The notes beneath the pieces are model-generated. The model did no database searches, was not told the DNA's origin, and saw only the letters and a program-made list of their open reading frames with translations. The translations under genes were made by a program, and so were the position numbers. 64,000 nucleotides of DNA from Ignelater luminosus (taxonomy: Eukaryota > Arthropoda > Insecta > Coleoptera > Elateridae), in the NCBI GenBank assembly GCA_011009095.1, contig VTPC01000020.1, positions 136,315 through 200,314 of the forward strand. The letters are read 5' to 3'. Positions 45,930-58,674 of the stretch are shown piece by piece. Every line of letters starts with the position of its first letter. Positions within the stretch are counted from its first letter, which is position 1.

Positions 45930-46930
45930 CAACTTAATCTTTGTTTTACGATGACGGAGGAGAAACCATATGAATCTATCCAAAGGATAGTGTCGGAGTT
46001 CGTTTTTGCTATGCTGCCATGTGCTTATGACAGGCTATCTTATTTCTATTTTTCTTCAGGCTGAGATATCCTTCTTCTCTTTTTTTACAGTTTTTCGCAC
46101 GCTCCTCTTCCAATAATTTTGTTGGAACTGTACCCGCTAGGAATTGGCCCGCATATTATTCTATATCTGTAACAAATTTTTAAATTTACTTCCTGTAAGT
46201 TTCTTTTAGTATCTCTGCAGTTGTTTTTATTTTTAGACTTTCCTTCATATGGGAGCCATAGACAGCATCACCAACCACAACAGTTTTTGTTTGCTGGTTT
46301 GTGGTCATCTAATGTTAGGCATAATTTGGTACAGCTAGATAGCTATTTTGTTGGTTCCTGAAGTTCAGCGGTTGTAACTCTCATATATTTAATGTGGGCT
46401 TTAGTTTTAATTCTGTATGAGGATCTCCTCATGTTGTCTTCTACCTACAAGTATTTTATTTCTTATGTATTTCTTGTAGTGTTTTTTGCCTTTCTTTTTA
46501 GGTCGCTCTCCACCTTTGCCCAATCGCCAGTTACGCTACCGTATCAACATTTTTTCTAAAGCAGTAGCTTTGGTACTCCATCGTAAAGTGAGATCCACAG
46601 AATTGGGAAAAAGATCGACCCTTGTGGCATCCCCTGTTTGTCTGTATCTTTTACTTGGTGCTTGCCAATATAGATTACTTGTTTACGTAACTTTTTATTA
46701 TCGAATATCTAGAAGGTCACGTCTACTGTGATCATTCAGCGCAATCTACTTTAACTTTTTTATTGCAGCTATAGTGCTTTTACCATTTCCAGAACCAAAT
46801 TGAGTATCCCTCTAATCTCATTTGTTCTTATATTCCTTGGTCAGTTTTATCAGCAGCATTTGTTCTAATAGTTTTCATAAAGTGTCTAACAAACAGATGG
46901 GTCTGAACAATGTAAGTTTAATGTCTACCA
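45930..46930 (-). pseudogene. Second R1-like LINE fragment: RT and C-terminus
   Basis: Read leftward from 46.92 kb: RPICLLDTL, KLLEQMLLIKLTKE, QFGSGNGKSTIAAIK, MPQGSIFFPILWISLYDGVP (motif B, near 46.62 kb), and towards 46.2-46.0 kb AxVMLSMAPI, a QLQRY-xKKLTG segment and ERSVRKTVKKREGYLSLKK, which resembles the R1-like C-terminus after the last RT block. Stops are frequent. It lies head-to-tail before the endonuclease part at 45.9 kb, so two copies or a rearranged one are present. Confidence 0.6.
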
Positions 46931-48052
46931 TTCTTAGCCTCTGAATAAACTATTTAGCACCTAAATTTCCCATTTTGTTTTGTGACACTATCAGTCTCAA
47001 GTATAAAAGCCGACTTTGGGTTTTTGTATTGTGTCGGATTTTATATAACCAAACTGCAAAACATGATGGTATGGATGTATAGAAAGAAAATAATAAAAAC
47101 AGATAGCTTAAAAGAATAAATGAGATATCTAGTGATTTAAATGATTGTTAAATATAAATAGTTGCAGAATGATTTTGAACAAGCAAGCAGAAAAAAGAAA
47201 GTTCCGTCTTTATAAACAAATCAGTCTTTACTACATCGTTTTTGATACAACAATTCGCAAGTAATGCCTAATTGGCCATGTCTTTATTTTCCATTACGTA
47301 GATCAGTTTAAATATTTCATTCTTTCTTAACACCCTAAGTTCAATCTTTATGCAGTTTAAAGCAGAAAAATATTCCTGTAATTTTTGTTTCATTAACTAT
47401 TAGAATAAAACAAAACAATGAATTTATATTTTAACAAAACCTCCTTTTTTTTAGTTAACAATCTGAAACGCGAATATAAAACATAAAGAAAATGGAAAAT
47501 TTGACTGCGATAACCTTGCACAGAGATTTCAATTTCAAGAAAACGATCTGCTCGTATAATTAAACAAATGTAATGAAGACAAACGTCATTTGGGAGAAGC
47601 GGCGGTTTTTTAATCTTTACTTACAAGAAAAGAAAGACGTTCTAAATAACGAAGCCTGGAAAATTCGCTGTGATAATTAACTATAACGACGCTCGTGTTT
47701 AAAACAGGCACCTTGTGTAATTGAATGTCGTGAAAATTATGTTAATGGGAAAACTTCTTAAATTGAGTGGGTATTTTTGAAAAAACGTAATTCCTTTCAT
47801 TACTTACAACAAAAGTGTTTTATTTGCTTTTTAGTTCAGCGTCGTTAACACTTAGAAATATGAGGAAAGTAAAAAATCAGACGTTGCTAATTTTAAGTAC
47901 ATTTTGAAAACGAGGATAAAAACAAATAATTTTATGGAATGCTAGGGGATTTACTGATAAAGCTAAAAAATAAAATTCTTCAATATATAAAATAAGAATT
48001 GTGTCGTAAATGATTACAAAATAGATTAATACGCTTTTCTTTTCTTTTTCAG
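46931..48052. other. Upstream region of the Osiris-type gene
   Basis: AT-rich, no coding frame. It ends in a good splice acceptor: a pyrimidine-rich CTTTTCTTTTCTTTTTCAG ending at 48052. The coding exon is thus probably preceded by a 5' UTR intron and the promoter lies further upstream, not identified. Confidence 0.45.
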
Positions 48053-48081
48053 TTAATAACAAATGTCATGTTGAAGCAAAA

Positions 48082-48439
48082 ATGGTTTTATTGTGGCAGC
48101 ATTTCAAAAGCTGGTGTATAATAAGATTCCTCTTTTTGATACACTTTCCACGTTTACTGCAAGCATGCGTGAGTGTAGAAGTAAACAATCTTAGTCCTTT
48201 AGATAGAGAACTGAAGACTTACGTAGATGAGCTAGTGACAACAGACGATTATAGAATAATACCGGGGATAAATATCAAAAGAAGTTTTAACACATCTAAT
48301 GAAGCTCGGTTAGAAAATACTTGTGAAACAAGTAGGCAAACAAGATCAATAGACGATTACTTCAAAGATAGGTTAGAAAGATATGCCAGAAGTCATCATA
48401 TCGCTGTGAATGTTCCAGAAACAGCAAGGTTTCTTAACC
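48082..48439 (+). CDS. Osiris-type (DUF1676) protein, first coding exon
   Basis: The exon encodes 119 residues plus one base. The N-terminus has a hydrophobic signal-peptide-like core (IIRFLFLIHFPRLLQAC), followed by LDRELKTYVDELVTTDDYRI, PGINIKRSF, a second cysteine (ENTCETS), and DYFKDRLERYARSHHIAVNV. This is the layout of insect Osiris proteins: signal peptide, two-Cys region, then an amphipathic DUF1676 start with SHxLxVxLP. Osiris proteins are secretory-pathway membrane proteins linked to cuticle formation. The donor AACC-GTAAGT ends the exon at 48439. The acceptor at 48052 suggests a preceding non-coding exon. Two ATGs upstream (48063, 48068) are out of frame and short, so ATG 48082 is chosen. 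It joins in frame to 55,047. Confidence 0.72.
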
Positions 48440-50467
48440 GTAAGTATTTGATTTGAATTTATTGTTTGTATTGCACGAAATTGCTATATTAACATTTATT
48501 TTCAAGTCTATTATTAACAATTAAAGCTGGAATGTAAAGCAATAAAAATGCTGAAAAGGTTTTTCAGAGACTAACTTTTTTAAATGCGTACGGTTTTGGT
48601 TTCAAACTGCTATCATAATGTTGTATTTGCTCTTAGAGTAGTCCTAAAAATTTTTGATACCTTCCGGTTTGTTGCTTTTTGTAACAGCAACCGGTTGAAA
48701 ATGAAAACTTCTTTGTCTTTGTTTCATTTTTCTCATTTGATCCTGTAGACTAGAAAATTATTACTTATAATAATTCAGTTTCGAAATTGTTGGCAGTGAC
48801 TCACAACATTACTAGGACTAGTACAGTTTAAGGAAATACCGTATGCTAAGTAATAGTGAAAAAATTCCGTTTCGATTACCACCGCCACTATGAGTCACTA
48901 CCTACTGTTGGCAAATCCGGGTACAGTTCTCCTTCTAGCCAAAATCATTATTACTGTAAAGCCAACAGTCTTCATGTAAAAGAGCAAATCGCGTCTTTCA
49001 AAAACGTTTTGGGCATACTTTAATAATAATGATACAAGAAAGCGAACATTTATCAAAAATCATTCTCAATAACATTTTTTTGATCTATTACTTTCTCAAC
49101 ATATATCCAAATTACCAATTTGCAATATGCACTAATTCTTATATATACCCATTGCTCGTCCAATTATACGAAGATTCTAAGAGAATTGCATTTGATTCAT
49201 GAGAACGTATACTGCAGCTAGTGGTTAAAATTCAGGCAAAGTAAGAATGGTAATTGAGATTGCAAAATCAGAATTCAATGTAGATTTGTTAAAACAACAG
49301 CAAAACAGAAACGAAAGAAAAATCTGATTAAGAGACATAAAAGTATACCAGCTTATGAAATGAAAGCGAGTCGTAACAATTCACGGGTGTAATGTGCTTT
49401 AGCTTACTTGCTGTGAAGCAAAAAGTAAGAAAAGTTTGGAGAAAACAACAAAAAAAATCCTCAGAATCAATAGCAAAGATGGACTATAAAGTCTTGATTT
49501 TATACAATTTCTTACTTTTTTCACTTAACAAATTTTTGGAAATGTCTATGATCCCATGTGCATGAATTTTAGCTGCACGTTTTATTCAATTTCTTAAACC
49601 ATTGGTTCAACTCCAATTTTGATTCTGGATCATACTGATGAATTCAGGATTCACATTTCCGTTATGATACATCCTACAGATAGATCCATATCGTTGGCGT
49701 ATGTCCCGCAAAATTAACAAGGGCAATGCATATGGCACGGTGTGAGTAATCGTCAAAAAGCCGCCCAAGGCGACCAACTGTTTAGTAGTTGATCGCCTCT
49801 TGAGTCATCAAGTAATTAAACTTTGAAAGTGAAAGCCAAGCAGACGGCACAGAATCAGTCGTCGGCAGTGGTATGGATTGTAACAAATCCTTTGTTTGTG
49901 GATACCTGAGTCCAGTCGGAGTCTAATCAAGTATAGGTCCAGGACAGTAATGGATAGTTAAAGAAGGCGTCAATTGGTGTGATGTTAGATGTTTTTATTG
50001 CAAGACCTGTAAGACAACATGGCGGCTGTGGACAATATGCCTTTCCATAGCATCGTCTTTATGGTATGGTATGGTAATAAGCAGTTAACAGATTGAAAAC
50101 CCTCTATTTTGCAAACAGGGTGGCCATATGGTTCGAGTAGGGCCGAATGATAGATGGAAAATGATTAATATGAAGCTTTAGCCAAAGCTCTTGTCCGCCC
50201 TCACTGCACAGCACACTAAGCAGCCCGCAGAATTCGCGAAAAGTGTCAAAAAGAAACATGTGTTGAAGTCATCCTCACATTGTTGAGGCATCATCATAGC
50301 GAGACTACAGAACGTGAAAATTAACTGCGGACAGCGAAAAACCCAACAACTACAGATATCAACAGTTTTGCTATTGATAATTGAAAGTTAGTGACCACAC
50401 AATCTACTCAAGCCCTTCAACACCTGCCAGTACCATTCGCTCGACCGTTCAACACTACTCTCCACCA

Positions 50468-52401
50468 TAGAATGGGCCAAAAAAAATTCAAAATTTTTTT
50501 TCAAGTTGTAATACCGTGGAATAGCTACAAATTGGGGAGACTAAAAAGGGATAAAAAAAGAAATAAAATCGGTTTATATCTTCCGGTCGCGCATGTGCTC
50601 TAAAGTTTGCCGAAATTTGGAAAGATTTATGTTTTTACGATAATCTTTTATCTTACTTAACATGTCAATATTTAAATTTAATAGCTCTAGTCGACTCTTA
50701 CTCGAACCGATAATGATTTAAAAAAAAGAATGGTTCAAATCGGTTAAAGTCTTCCGCTCGCGTAACAGAATCTCGCGCTCGTCGTGACTTGCTCGGATCA
50801 ATGACCACGACGCTCCGCCCACCCTACTACTCTCGCCACCGCACCACGCCATTGTTCTGTCAGACTGCACTTATTCCTCGTGTTTGATGTGTGTTTCGTT
50901 CGCTCTACCAGTTATTATTTTGGCATTTGCATTTATTTCAATGTTGGTTTTGTGTCATGACATTTTTATGTAACTTTCTGACTTAACGGCGATATACTAT
51001 GGTTGTACCTAAGAAAATCATCAAAAGACAGGTACATTTTTGATTGCCCTATATTTGGTACAATTAGTTGTCATAGGATGTCATGGCACTGCTGTTCAGA
51101 CAGGTTGGAAAAATAGTCTGTATTCGCCGAATCGAAATACATTTGGGCAAACCGTTACAAAAGGCAGTTTGCCTTCTCCATTTCAATGAACCGCCATTTC
51201 GGCATGTGTTTCAATACCTAGACGGTAAATTAACGAATCCAAAATCTTTGAGAGGGCAATCGGTGGAAAGCTAAGTGGCTGCGAAAAACGTTCAGTAATT
51301 CGCTGTCAGATCCCCACAATAGACAGAAGTACACTAGGTATGGATCAGCAATATCTACTTGATATTTCCATGCCAATAAAGTCAGGAAACTGTAAAGAGG
51401 ATTTGGCTGTACGAGATCCTAGTTCCTTATCACACTCGAGGTGGTTGACAACAGCAAATCGAACTCAAAGATTGTACTTAAGTGAAGAAAGTCTTACACC
51501 TGAACTTCAAAAAATAGTTGCATTTATTTTGAAGTCATACATGCCAATGTGGTTTATTATTAAAACAAGTAAATACTTTACAGATGGACCAAAACTCGTA
51601 CCAATCAACACAATGTTCATTGTACCTGCCTGAAGATTCACGTAATATTGTCGACTCTGTGATCGAACAAAATGGCTTTTTCGCTCATTCAATACATTTA
51701 ATGTTAGCCATAGCACAAGATAATACAAAACACATAACAGAGCTTGGACTTCGACAAATTCTAAAGGCGAGACAATTAGGTCAAAAGAGAACAACTATCA
51801 GAACATTCATGCCGCCAAAACTCAATTTCAATGCTCAACACTACTCGGAAATAATTAACTGGATGAACTGTGATTTATCTTCTCTCCCATTATTAAAAGA
51901 TATCAGTGACGATGAGATTAAATCACATATTTAAGTGACTCAGTCCGTAATTGGGATATAACATTCAAGACATTCCCAGTTCACACAGAGGCAGTTGAAC
52001 GGTCTGTGAAACTTGTGACAGAAGCCTCAGGAAAAGTTTGCGGAGCTGAGTCTAGGGATGGTTTTATCGGAACGACTCGACTCCGCTGTCAAGCTCAACC
52101 ATGCCTAACTTCGTCCATAAATCAAATTTCAAAGTACCTTTATCTAATAATGAGTAAAAACGGAGATGTTCAATTGTTCAACGTGAGTTTCTTGGACCTA
52201 CGACTCTTCACACAAAAACCTAGTGTTTTCAATAAAAAAATCTGTTTATAAATATTACTAATGGTCTAAAATAATTTGTTTCTAAACATTTAACCTTGTA
52301 GTCAATAAAGAAAACAAAAAAAAACATGTAAGTTGTTATTCGCAACTTTTCCGTGGTATAGCGACTTGGAAAAAAAATTTGAATTTTTTCGGCCCACCCT
52401 A
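50468..52401 (+). mobile_element. 1.93-kb inverted-repeat DNA transposon, copy 2, with 8-bp target duplication
   Basis: Left end TAGAATGGGCCAAAAAAAAT, right end inverted TAGGGTGGGCCGAAAAAATT; CTCCACCA flanks both sides (50460-50467 and 52402-52409). The left inverted repeat is long (about 180 bp match copy 1), but the right one keeps only about 68 bp (52334-52401), so part of the right repeat is lost. Coding strand is +, the same as the host gene. The insertion is inside the intron and away from both splice sites. Confidence 0.92.
51060..52160 (+). pseudogene. Protein of the 1.93-kb transposon, copy 2 (presumed transposase, C-terminal half)
   Basis: Blocks in order: RIEIHLGKPLQKAVCLLHFN, FRHVFQYLDGKLTNPKSL, MDQQYLLDISMPIKSGNC, VRDPSSLSHSRWLTTANRTQ, LKSYMPMWFIIKT, LYLPEDSRNIVDSVIEQNGF, ITELGLRQILKARQLGQKR, MPPKLNFNAQHYSEIINW, KDISDDEIKSHI, and a conserved C-terminal EASGKVCGAESRDGFIGTT. 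It extends further to the C-terminus than copy 1 and keeps longer open stretches, but stops after SLRGQSVES and IKSHI and a frameshift near 51.6 kb break it. The N-terminal third, including DGAAVNTG, is mutated here: near 51.08 kb the text reads as a degenerate GTAxQTGWKNS-like segment. Confidence 0.7.
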
Positions 52402-52409
52402 CTCCACCA

Positions 52410-55046
52410 TTTTGGTCATTATGCGCACAGTACTGAGATTCTGAAAACAAATAGTGTCGCTTTTTATTATCACCATTGTTCTGGCTATTACCAGTGTTCT
52501 GGCTTTTTTACCATCAGTTGTTGCTATATTTCTCAAAGTTCCGTTGCTACTGCCCCTTGCTCCCTGTATGGTCTTTGGCACTGCATGTATCGCTTCGAAG
52601 ATGTACAAATTTTTGAAACGATTTCAACCTGGAGAACACAAGCACTTTGCCGGCGGCTGTAGACGGACTTCCGTCCATAGCAATCTGAGAATGCTGAGGT
52701 AACTTGAGTCTCCAATTCTCAGGAGACGCCTGGAGCATGATGGAGGTAGTTCCGGCGATCAGAATGATCAGTGTGATCAATTTTAGCTTCCTTGAGAAAA
52801 AGAAGAAACTGCACAACCCGTACAACTTACTCTTTCACTAGCAACAAGTTTTGTAACAGTTGTATAAAAAACATCAGCAAAGATAGAGAAACATTTAGAA
52901 ATCTGAATCCTCTGGTAAAAGGACGAAAACTGAAAGCGTAAAACTGGTTTACGTATGTATTGGAATTTAAAAATTAAAAAATTGAAACTCCTAATGGTTT
53001 TTAACTCTTGTGTTAAATTTTCAACGTTTCAACTATTTTGCCAGAATTGTAGATGACAAATTACCAATCCATAGGATAGACAGTAAACTTATTTTTCTAC
53101 GAAATTTCCTTCAACTTCTATTCCACTTATGTTTGAGCAACGTAACTATTTTGAAGAAATGCTGGCCTTGATTATTGAAGAAATTGTGTGCTGTTGCTAT
53201 AATTGAGCCACCGCTTACGAATTTTGTTACCTTTTCTGCTTTAGGAATAAAATATAAGAATTACTGGATCAGGAAAGTAGGATGATACTTCATTACATCA
53301 AATTCAATTTCACAGATTGCATTTTGACAAATCGGAGTGACGCACGCTGATGGTATAGAGTTCCATGCAGAAAAGCAAATGTCAAATAAAATTGCCTAGG
53401 TCAAGTTCAAAATAATCAAGAATCAAAATTCTTTTGATATCTCAATAAATTTGCTAAAATTTCTACAGCTAAATGAGCTGTAGAAGAAAGGACTCAAGCC
53501 AGCTTTTGTTCAGTTTCGGCCGACAGCTTATTGAGTACGGAGTGATAGTTTAATAATAGTCCAATTATACTATTTATTATCCAAATCCAAAAAAAGAATA
53601 TGATAATGTGTAACTACTTTATTAATTGTTGATCCGTTTTGGACAACATCTAACATGAATCTACTGCAGTATTTCAGGGACAGAACAAGTTCAGGTTGTT
53701 TTCATGAGACAAAGATTTATGCACTTTTACTCTATGGAACTCAAAATGTATAAATTCCCTAACGATTAATCCGAATAGTTGTCAAACCATACTTGACGAA
53801 GGGACGAGCGGAAAAGGAAAAATATCTTTTCGTGGATAGCTAATTTGACAATCAAAGTACCACAACTCAAAATAAATACTCAAAAACGGGAGGCTGCTTT
53901 GTTTTTCTATTTGAATGGGTTACCTTAATGCATTTGAATATTCTGTTACTCCTGGTTTATTAGTATATCAAGTTGTTAGTACCCATATTCAGAAACAGTA
54001 CCTATAATGTAAGCAAAACGCACATACCCTTACCTCATAATACCAAATTTAGTAACGTAACAATTGCATTTACACAGATCTTAACGCTAACAGCAAATTC
54101 TCACCGCGTTGATACTATCTAGACTCGCATCTACATAGTAATTTTGTAATATACGTGACGCTTCCACAATTGTAAATTTCCCCCTCGCATTCCTTTACCA
54201 AAAATCCCACTTAAAAATCAAATCATGGCTTTCAAATGTACTGAAAAATTTACAAAAAAACATTGGCGAACTGTTTGCTTTGAAAAAAGTTTATGTGAGG
54301 GCTGTGTTTTTACCTGATATTATTTGGTAAACGTTTCACGCCGGAACCATGATCAAAAGCGAAGCACAAACAACCCTTTGAACTCTAAAGCACCTTCTGC
54401 GTCTGCAAACTTTTTTCAATAAAGTTTAAGCTGAAATACGAATTTAAAATGAGTACAGTAGGTATGTATATGGTTATTTCGTATATATACACGTACTGTA
54501 CATCAAACGAATGAAAAACTGAAGTAAGAAGGTTTTTTTTTTCGTTTTAATCCGAAAAGAGTTTTATTAAGCGTCAGAATTAATAATTTGGTACGTTTTA
54601 ATGAAAATTTAACTTTTTAATGGGTACTATTAAATTCCGTTTCAATTAAATAAACTTGAAAAAGAAATTTTACAACAATAATTTCGGAGATAAATTAAAT
54701 TATTGTTTTGAGAAATTAGCAGGTAATGAAAACTGAAATAAGTTCATAACTAGAATCCCTCAAGTTTTAATAACTAAAAGCAGTTAGGCAATTTAAAATA
54801 TTGGGTTTGTAAAGTTAATAAATTATTTTTGCAAGACTACCTAGCGCAAATACAACGAGAATAACAGAATGCTAATAAAATTAAACCCGAAATTAACGAA
54901 GTGTTCTGTAATTTCCTGATTACTTAATTAAGCATTCATTGCGTAATTTATTTTGCATACTCACTTTTATTACTGTTTTCACCGTTGCCTGAAATTTTCC
55001 AAACAAATATTAATAATTAACTTATTTTATTGACAATAAATTTCAG
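52410..55046. other. Intronic sequence, unrecognised overlapping frames
   Basis: The frames 52454-52702 (+) and 52547-52825 (-) overlap each other in a moderate-GC stretch. The + frame is very hydrophobic, the - frame begins with a hydrophobic stretch after a start, and neither matches a domain I know. From 53.0 kb on, nothing is identifiable. Confidence 0.35.
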
Positions 55047-55416
55047 CAGTAGACACTGGGAAAAGTTCGTTTTTAGCTGGTTTTGGAATGGGATTCATAG
55101 CATTTGCTCTGAAAAAGCTTCTTCTTCCAGTATTCTTTGGTGCACAGATTATTAAATCCGCCCTTATAGTTCTTTTCTTGCCATCGTTACTCGGTAATTT
55201 GGGTAAACTACTCGGAAAGGGATTATCTACGTTCTCGGGAGCATCTGGAGCATCAGGATTTGGCCAAGGGAACAAAGACCAAGTCGAGGACTTTGAATTC
55301 AAAGACACAAGTCCTTACAACAATGACGCTGAAATTCAAGACGGTGCCGCCGCCGCCGCTACCAGTTTAAACCTTAACATGGCCTCCTCTACGGATAAAC
55401 CCGAAGCTATAAACAG
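55047..55416 (+). CDS. Osiris-type (DUF1676) protein, second coding exon
   Basis: Follows acceptor TTTCAG. Frame joins exon 1 with codon CCA. Encodes VDTGKSSFLAGFGMGF, then ALKKLLLPVFFGAQIIKSAL and FLPSLLGNLGKLLGKGLS, the hydrophobic KKLLLP-type stretch typical of the DUF1676 core. A G/A/S-rich and acidic tail follows (GASGASGFGQGNKDQ, VEDFEFKD) with a short alanine run. AACAG-GTAAAC at 55412-55420 can act as a splice donor, but read through it gives a TAA stop directly after Arg (55418-55420). The protein is therefore either 243 residues ending here or continues in a further exon beyond recognition. Many Osiris proteins end in a GGY/QLAY-type tail, which is absent here, favouring another exon. 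Confidence 0.75.
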
Positions 55417-55420
55417 GTAA

Positions 55421-58009
55421 ACCTTAAAACGATTTTACGCACAATTTCATCCCACACATTTCATTAACCAACTCAATTAACTAACTTTTGAAATTAACTT
55501 CTAGAAGGAAAATACTTATTACTTTTTCTAACCATTATCGCATTAATCAAATCAACACTAACTATTATTGCGAAAGCAGTAGATTTGTCAACTTATTGAC
55601 TAAACCATTATGTGTTTCAAGGTTAAAACAAAGTTATAAACTAATGCAAATTTGCGACAAAAGCAAGTTTTCAGGTCTACATTGTAAATTTTATTGGATT
55701 AAATCAAAACCATGTGCCCCTCAAGAACTTAACATAAACAGCAAATGCGTCGCGAATCAATAACACTAATGTGAAAATGTAAATTCAAATCACGCTGGAA
55801 AAGAGTGAAACCGGGAACGTTGTTGAAACGCTGACGCGTTGCTAAGGGTTTTTATGGTTGTTTCAGTAATTCAGCAATTTTAAAGGGTAAGATTAAAAAT
55901 AAATTTTGCTCTTTTGTTGGGGTTAGATGACATGAGTTTAAATTTTATAGAAATTAAAAGGAATTGAAATGGATGTTGCTTCAGTACAAAAAATATTCGT
56001 TGACATGTTTCATTAGTCATTCAAGCATGCATATATAGGAAAGTAAAAAAAGCTATTTATCATTATAATGACGGAACTATACCAAAAGTCTTCCATGCGT
56101 GATTGATGATTATGAAAAAATACATATAAGTTCGTTGGGTCATTAACTTATGTACATGTTTGCCCTATAATTTTACAAAAATGTAATTCGAATACATACG
56201 ATAGATACGGTTTCAATCAGTTTTAGAGAATATCGGATTGTTTTTAGCTTGAAATAGAATTTCTCTAATTAGTTATATAAACATAACGTTGTTACATCTA
56301 ATTACGTTCTTTGTTTAGTACATTTTTCAATTAACATAGTAATTACCTATAAAAATATATTTTTATGATTTAATAGTCGTGCAATTCCTGAAACCTCATC
56401 TACTTCAATTATATTATAATTATTTGAATCCTCATCGCTTGGCTGCTGTAATGATATCTTCAACCGTGTCTAGATATAATTAGCAGCACGAAAACAACAG
56501 GCAACCTGGAAGAATTAATGCATTAGAACAAAAACGAAGCGTAACGATTTTAAGCGTATCCACCATCACTTTTAATTCAGCCTTGTCCATTGTAATGTTC
56601 GTCTAAATATAATGAGTATGTCCAAAAAAGAATTGTTATAAAACTGGATTTGATAAAATCAAATTTTTATATTTTAAAAATGGTAGTCACTGGCATACCT
56701 TTTTGAGGGATAGCTGACGAAACAAATAGGAGCTGCTGTCGTGAAATATTATTTGACGATGTAATAAAATGAATTTAGATTTTTTTTTTTGATAACATCG
56801 TGAGCAGCTTAGCATAATTATACAAGAAGCAATGACTAAATAAAAAGTTTACTGCCTTCATAAGTATATACAATTTTTTTAAAAGTATTCGTCGTGGAAT
56901 TAGTTGCTATGGTACGGTGTTTATTGTATATTTTCTAAAATCATCTTCGCATTTATCATCCATACAATAAGAAATATACAAAGAGAAATATTAGCAAACG
57001 GAAAATTCAGAAATTGACAGCGTTTAGATAACATTAAAATGAGACATGTAAATTTCAATTAGAGCATTTAAGCCAAACCTTAAGAGTTTTGTGTCTTAGA
57101 AATGCACTTTTGCACAAGGTTGTAAATGTTCTGTTTTATAGGACAAAGAACTTAATTCAAAACTACATAAACTCATTTAAATGTAAACCCTAAAAGATTT
57201 CGAAAGTAAAACTGTCAGAACTGTAGTACACACAGTGCAGTGTGGGATATTCTTGAAGAATTTCAATAACTGTATTGTAATTTTCAATAAGTGAGAAAGA
57301 ATCATAATAAAATTTAGTCTTTTGGGACTCAAACAACAACAATAGTTAGCAAAACAGCATCTAACAAAAGATGTCACTACAAGCGTTTCCTACCTTTTTC
57401 ACTAGTACATAAAAAGAGGTGTGCGTTTGATATCCTAAAACGGATGCTTCAAGCTGCCAGCAACTTTGCCAAATAAAAACTTAGGAGGCGATGGTAAAAG
57501 GTATACTAGACATTTGCCATATATGTCTTCTGTTTTATTCTTAATTAAAAACTAATTTTCCTTAATTAAGTTACAGTAGATGGGTAAGATACCTAATTAT
57601 TGGCACGTTTTGATGCCATTTATAAAAAATGTAAGATAACCGACAGTTTGCTAATTTTTACTAAAGTATTATGACGTACATATTACACTTCTGTGTTTTT
57701 GGTTCATAATATATTAGCTATATTAATTTAATATTTAATTAAATCGATGGAATTAATATAAAACATTCGCTTGTCAGGCCAACTAATCAGTGGCAGAGAT
57801 TTCTAGTCATTGGCATGCTTAGTATTCCAGTGATTGGTTCTCATAGGTAACATAGGAAAATATTAAAAGAAAATTAATATAAATTAGGAATTATATTTTC
57901 AAAATAGGAACGCTTTTAAAAATACTAGTAATACAAAATAAAAATAAAATAGTAACAAAAAAAACCCCAAATCATAAAATATAGAACAAGACAGTTTTCA
58001 CTTCTTGAG
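55421..58009. other. Downstream region of the Osiris-type gene; no further exon found
   Basis: If the gene ends at 55420 this begins with its 3' UTR. An AATAAA lies at 55898. The frame 55488-55763 (+) has no domain. No continuation exon with a clear acceptor and Osiris-like tail could be recognised to 58.0 kb. Confidence 0.35.
55898..55903 (+). terminator. Possible polyadenylation signal of the Osiris-type gene
   Basis: AATAAA about 480 bp after the TAA at 55418-55420, followed by T-rich and G/T-rich sequence. Relevant only if the gene ends with the second exon. Confidence 0.3.
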
Positions 58010-58674
58010 ACAGGTAGGGCAGCAATAATTTTCTTAGTATATTTCCTTCTTTAAACATCCATAATGATATACTCTAAGGAATTTTATGCACTTAATGCCC
58101 AAATTAGTTTTGCAAATGTTATTTACGCAAATAAAGCAAAGTCCATTACAAACTAGCATATTGTTTTTTAAATTTAAATCACTTTTTCCAACGTCATCTG
58201 TACCATCATAGAGGAACCTCTTACAATTTTCTACCTCTGAGTTTTTCTCAAGTAAAGTATCGTGATCATTTCCTGAAAGTTTGGAATCAATCAAGATGTT
58301 TTGTAATATATTGATTTTGTTAGAAGATCCTTCTGGTATAAGTTTAGTGAGTGTATGGTTTTCAAGTGTGCTGTCAATTTTAGATGTATGCTGATTTTTG
58401 TTTTTCTTAGCCCTTCTACCTTTAATTTCTGTGGATTTCTTCTGTTCATTCTTCGTGCAAATGAATTGTTTTCTAGCTTTCTCCAGTTCTTTTTCAGTTT
58501 TAGCTTTGTTCTTTTCTTCACATACATTTTTGAAAGCCGTGGAAGTAATTACGTACGGTAGTCTCTCTGTCTGTCTTTTTCCAGTCCTTTCTGGCGTTTT
58601 TTGCCACACAATTTTCTATCTTATCATTTAAGCTACTTTCTACGCAAGTCTGATTGGTTTTCTCATTTTCAGAT

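Larger units (their letters stand above)
48440..55046 (+). other. Intron of the Osiris-type gene (6.6 kb)
   Basis: Starts GTAAGT and ends AATTTCAG. Phase 1 on both sides: the joining codon CCA keeps the frame open into VDTGKSSFLAGF. The intron holds a 1.93-kb transposon (50,468-52,401), a hairpin at 49768-49798 (12-bp arms, one mismatch) and otherwise unrecognised sequence. Around 49.69-50.46 kb the GC content rises, which suggests another older insertion. The frames at 52.45-52.83 kb are not recognised. An additional small coding exon inside the intron cannot be excluded. Confidence 0.6.

Noticed and set aside
52454..52825. Possible additional Osiris exon (hydrophobic + frame) or a small secreted protein (- frame)
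   Set aside because: The direct splice 48439 to 55047 is already in phase, no good acceptor/donor pair frames the hydrophobic stretch, and neither frame matches DUF1676.
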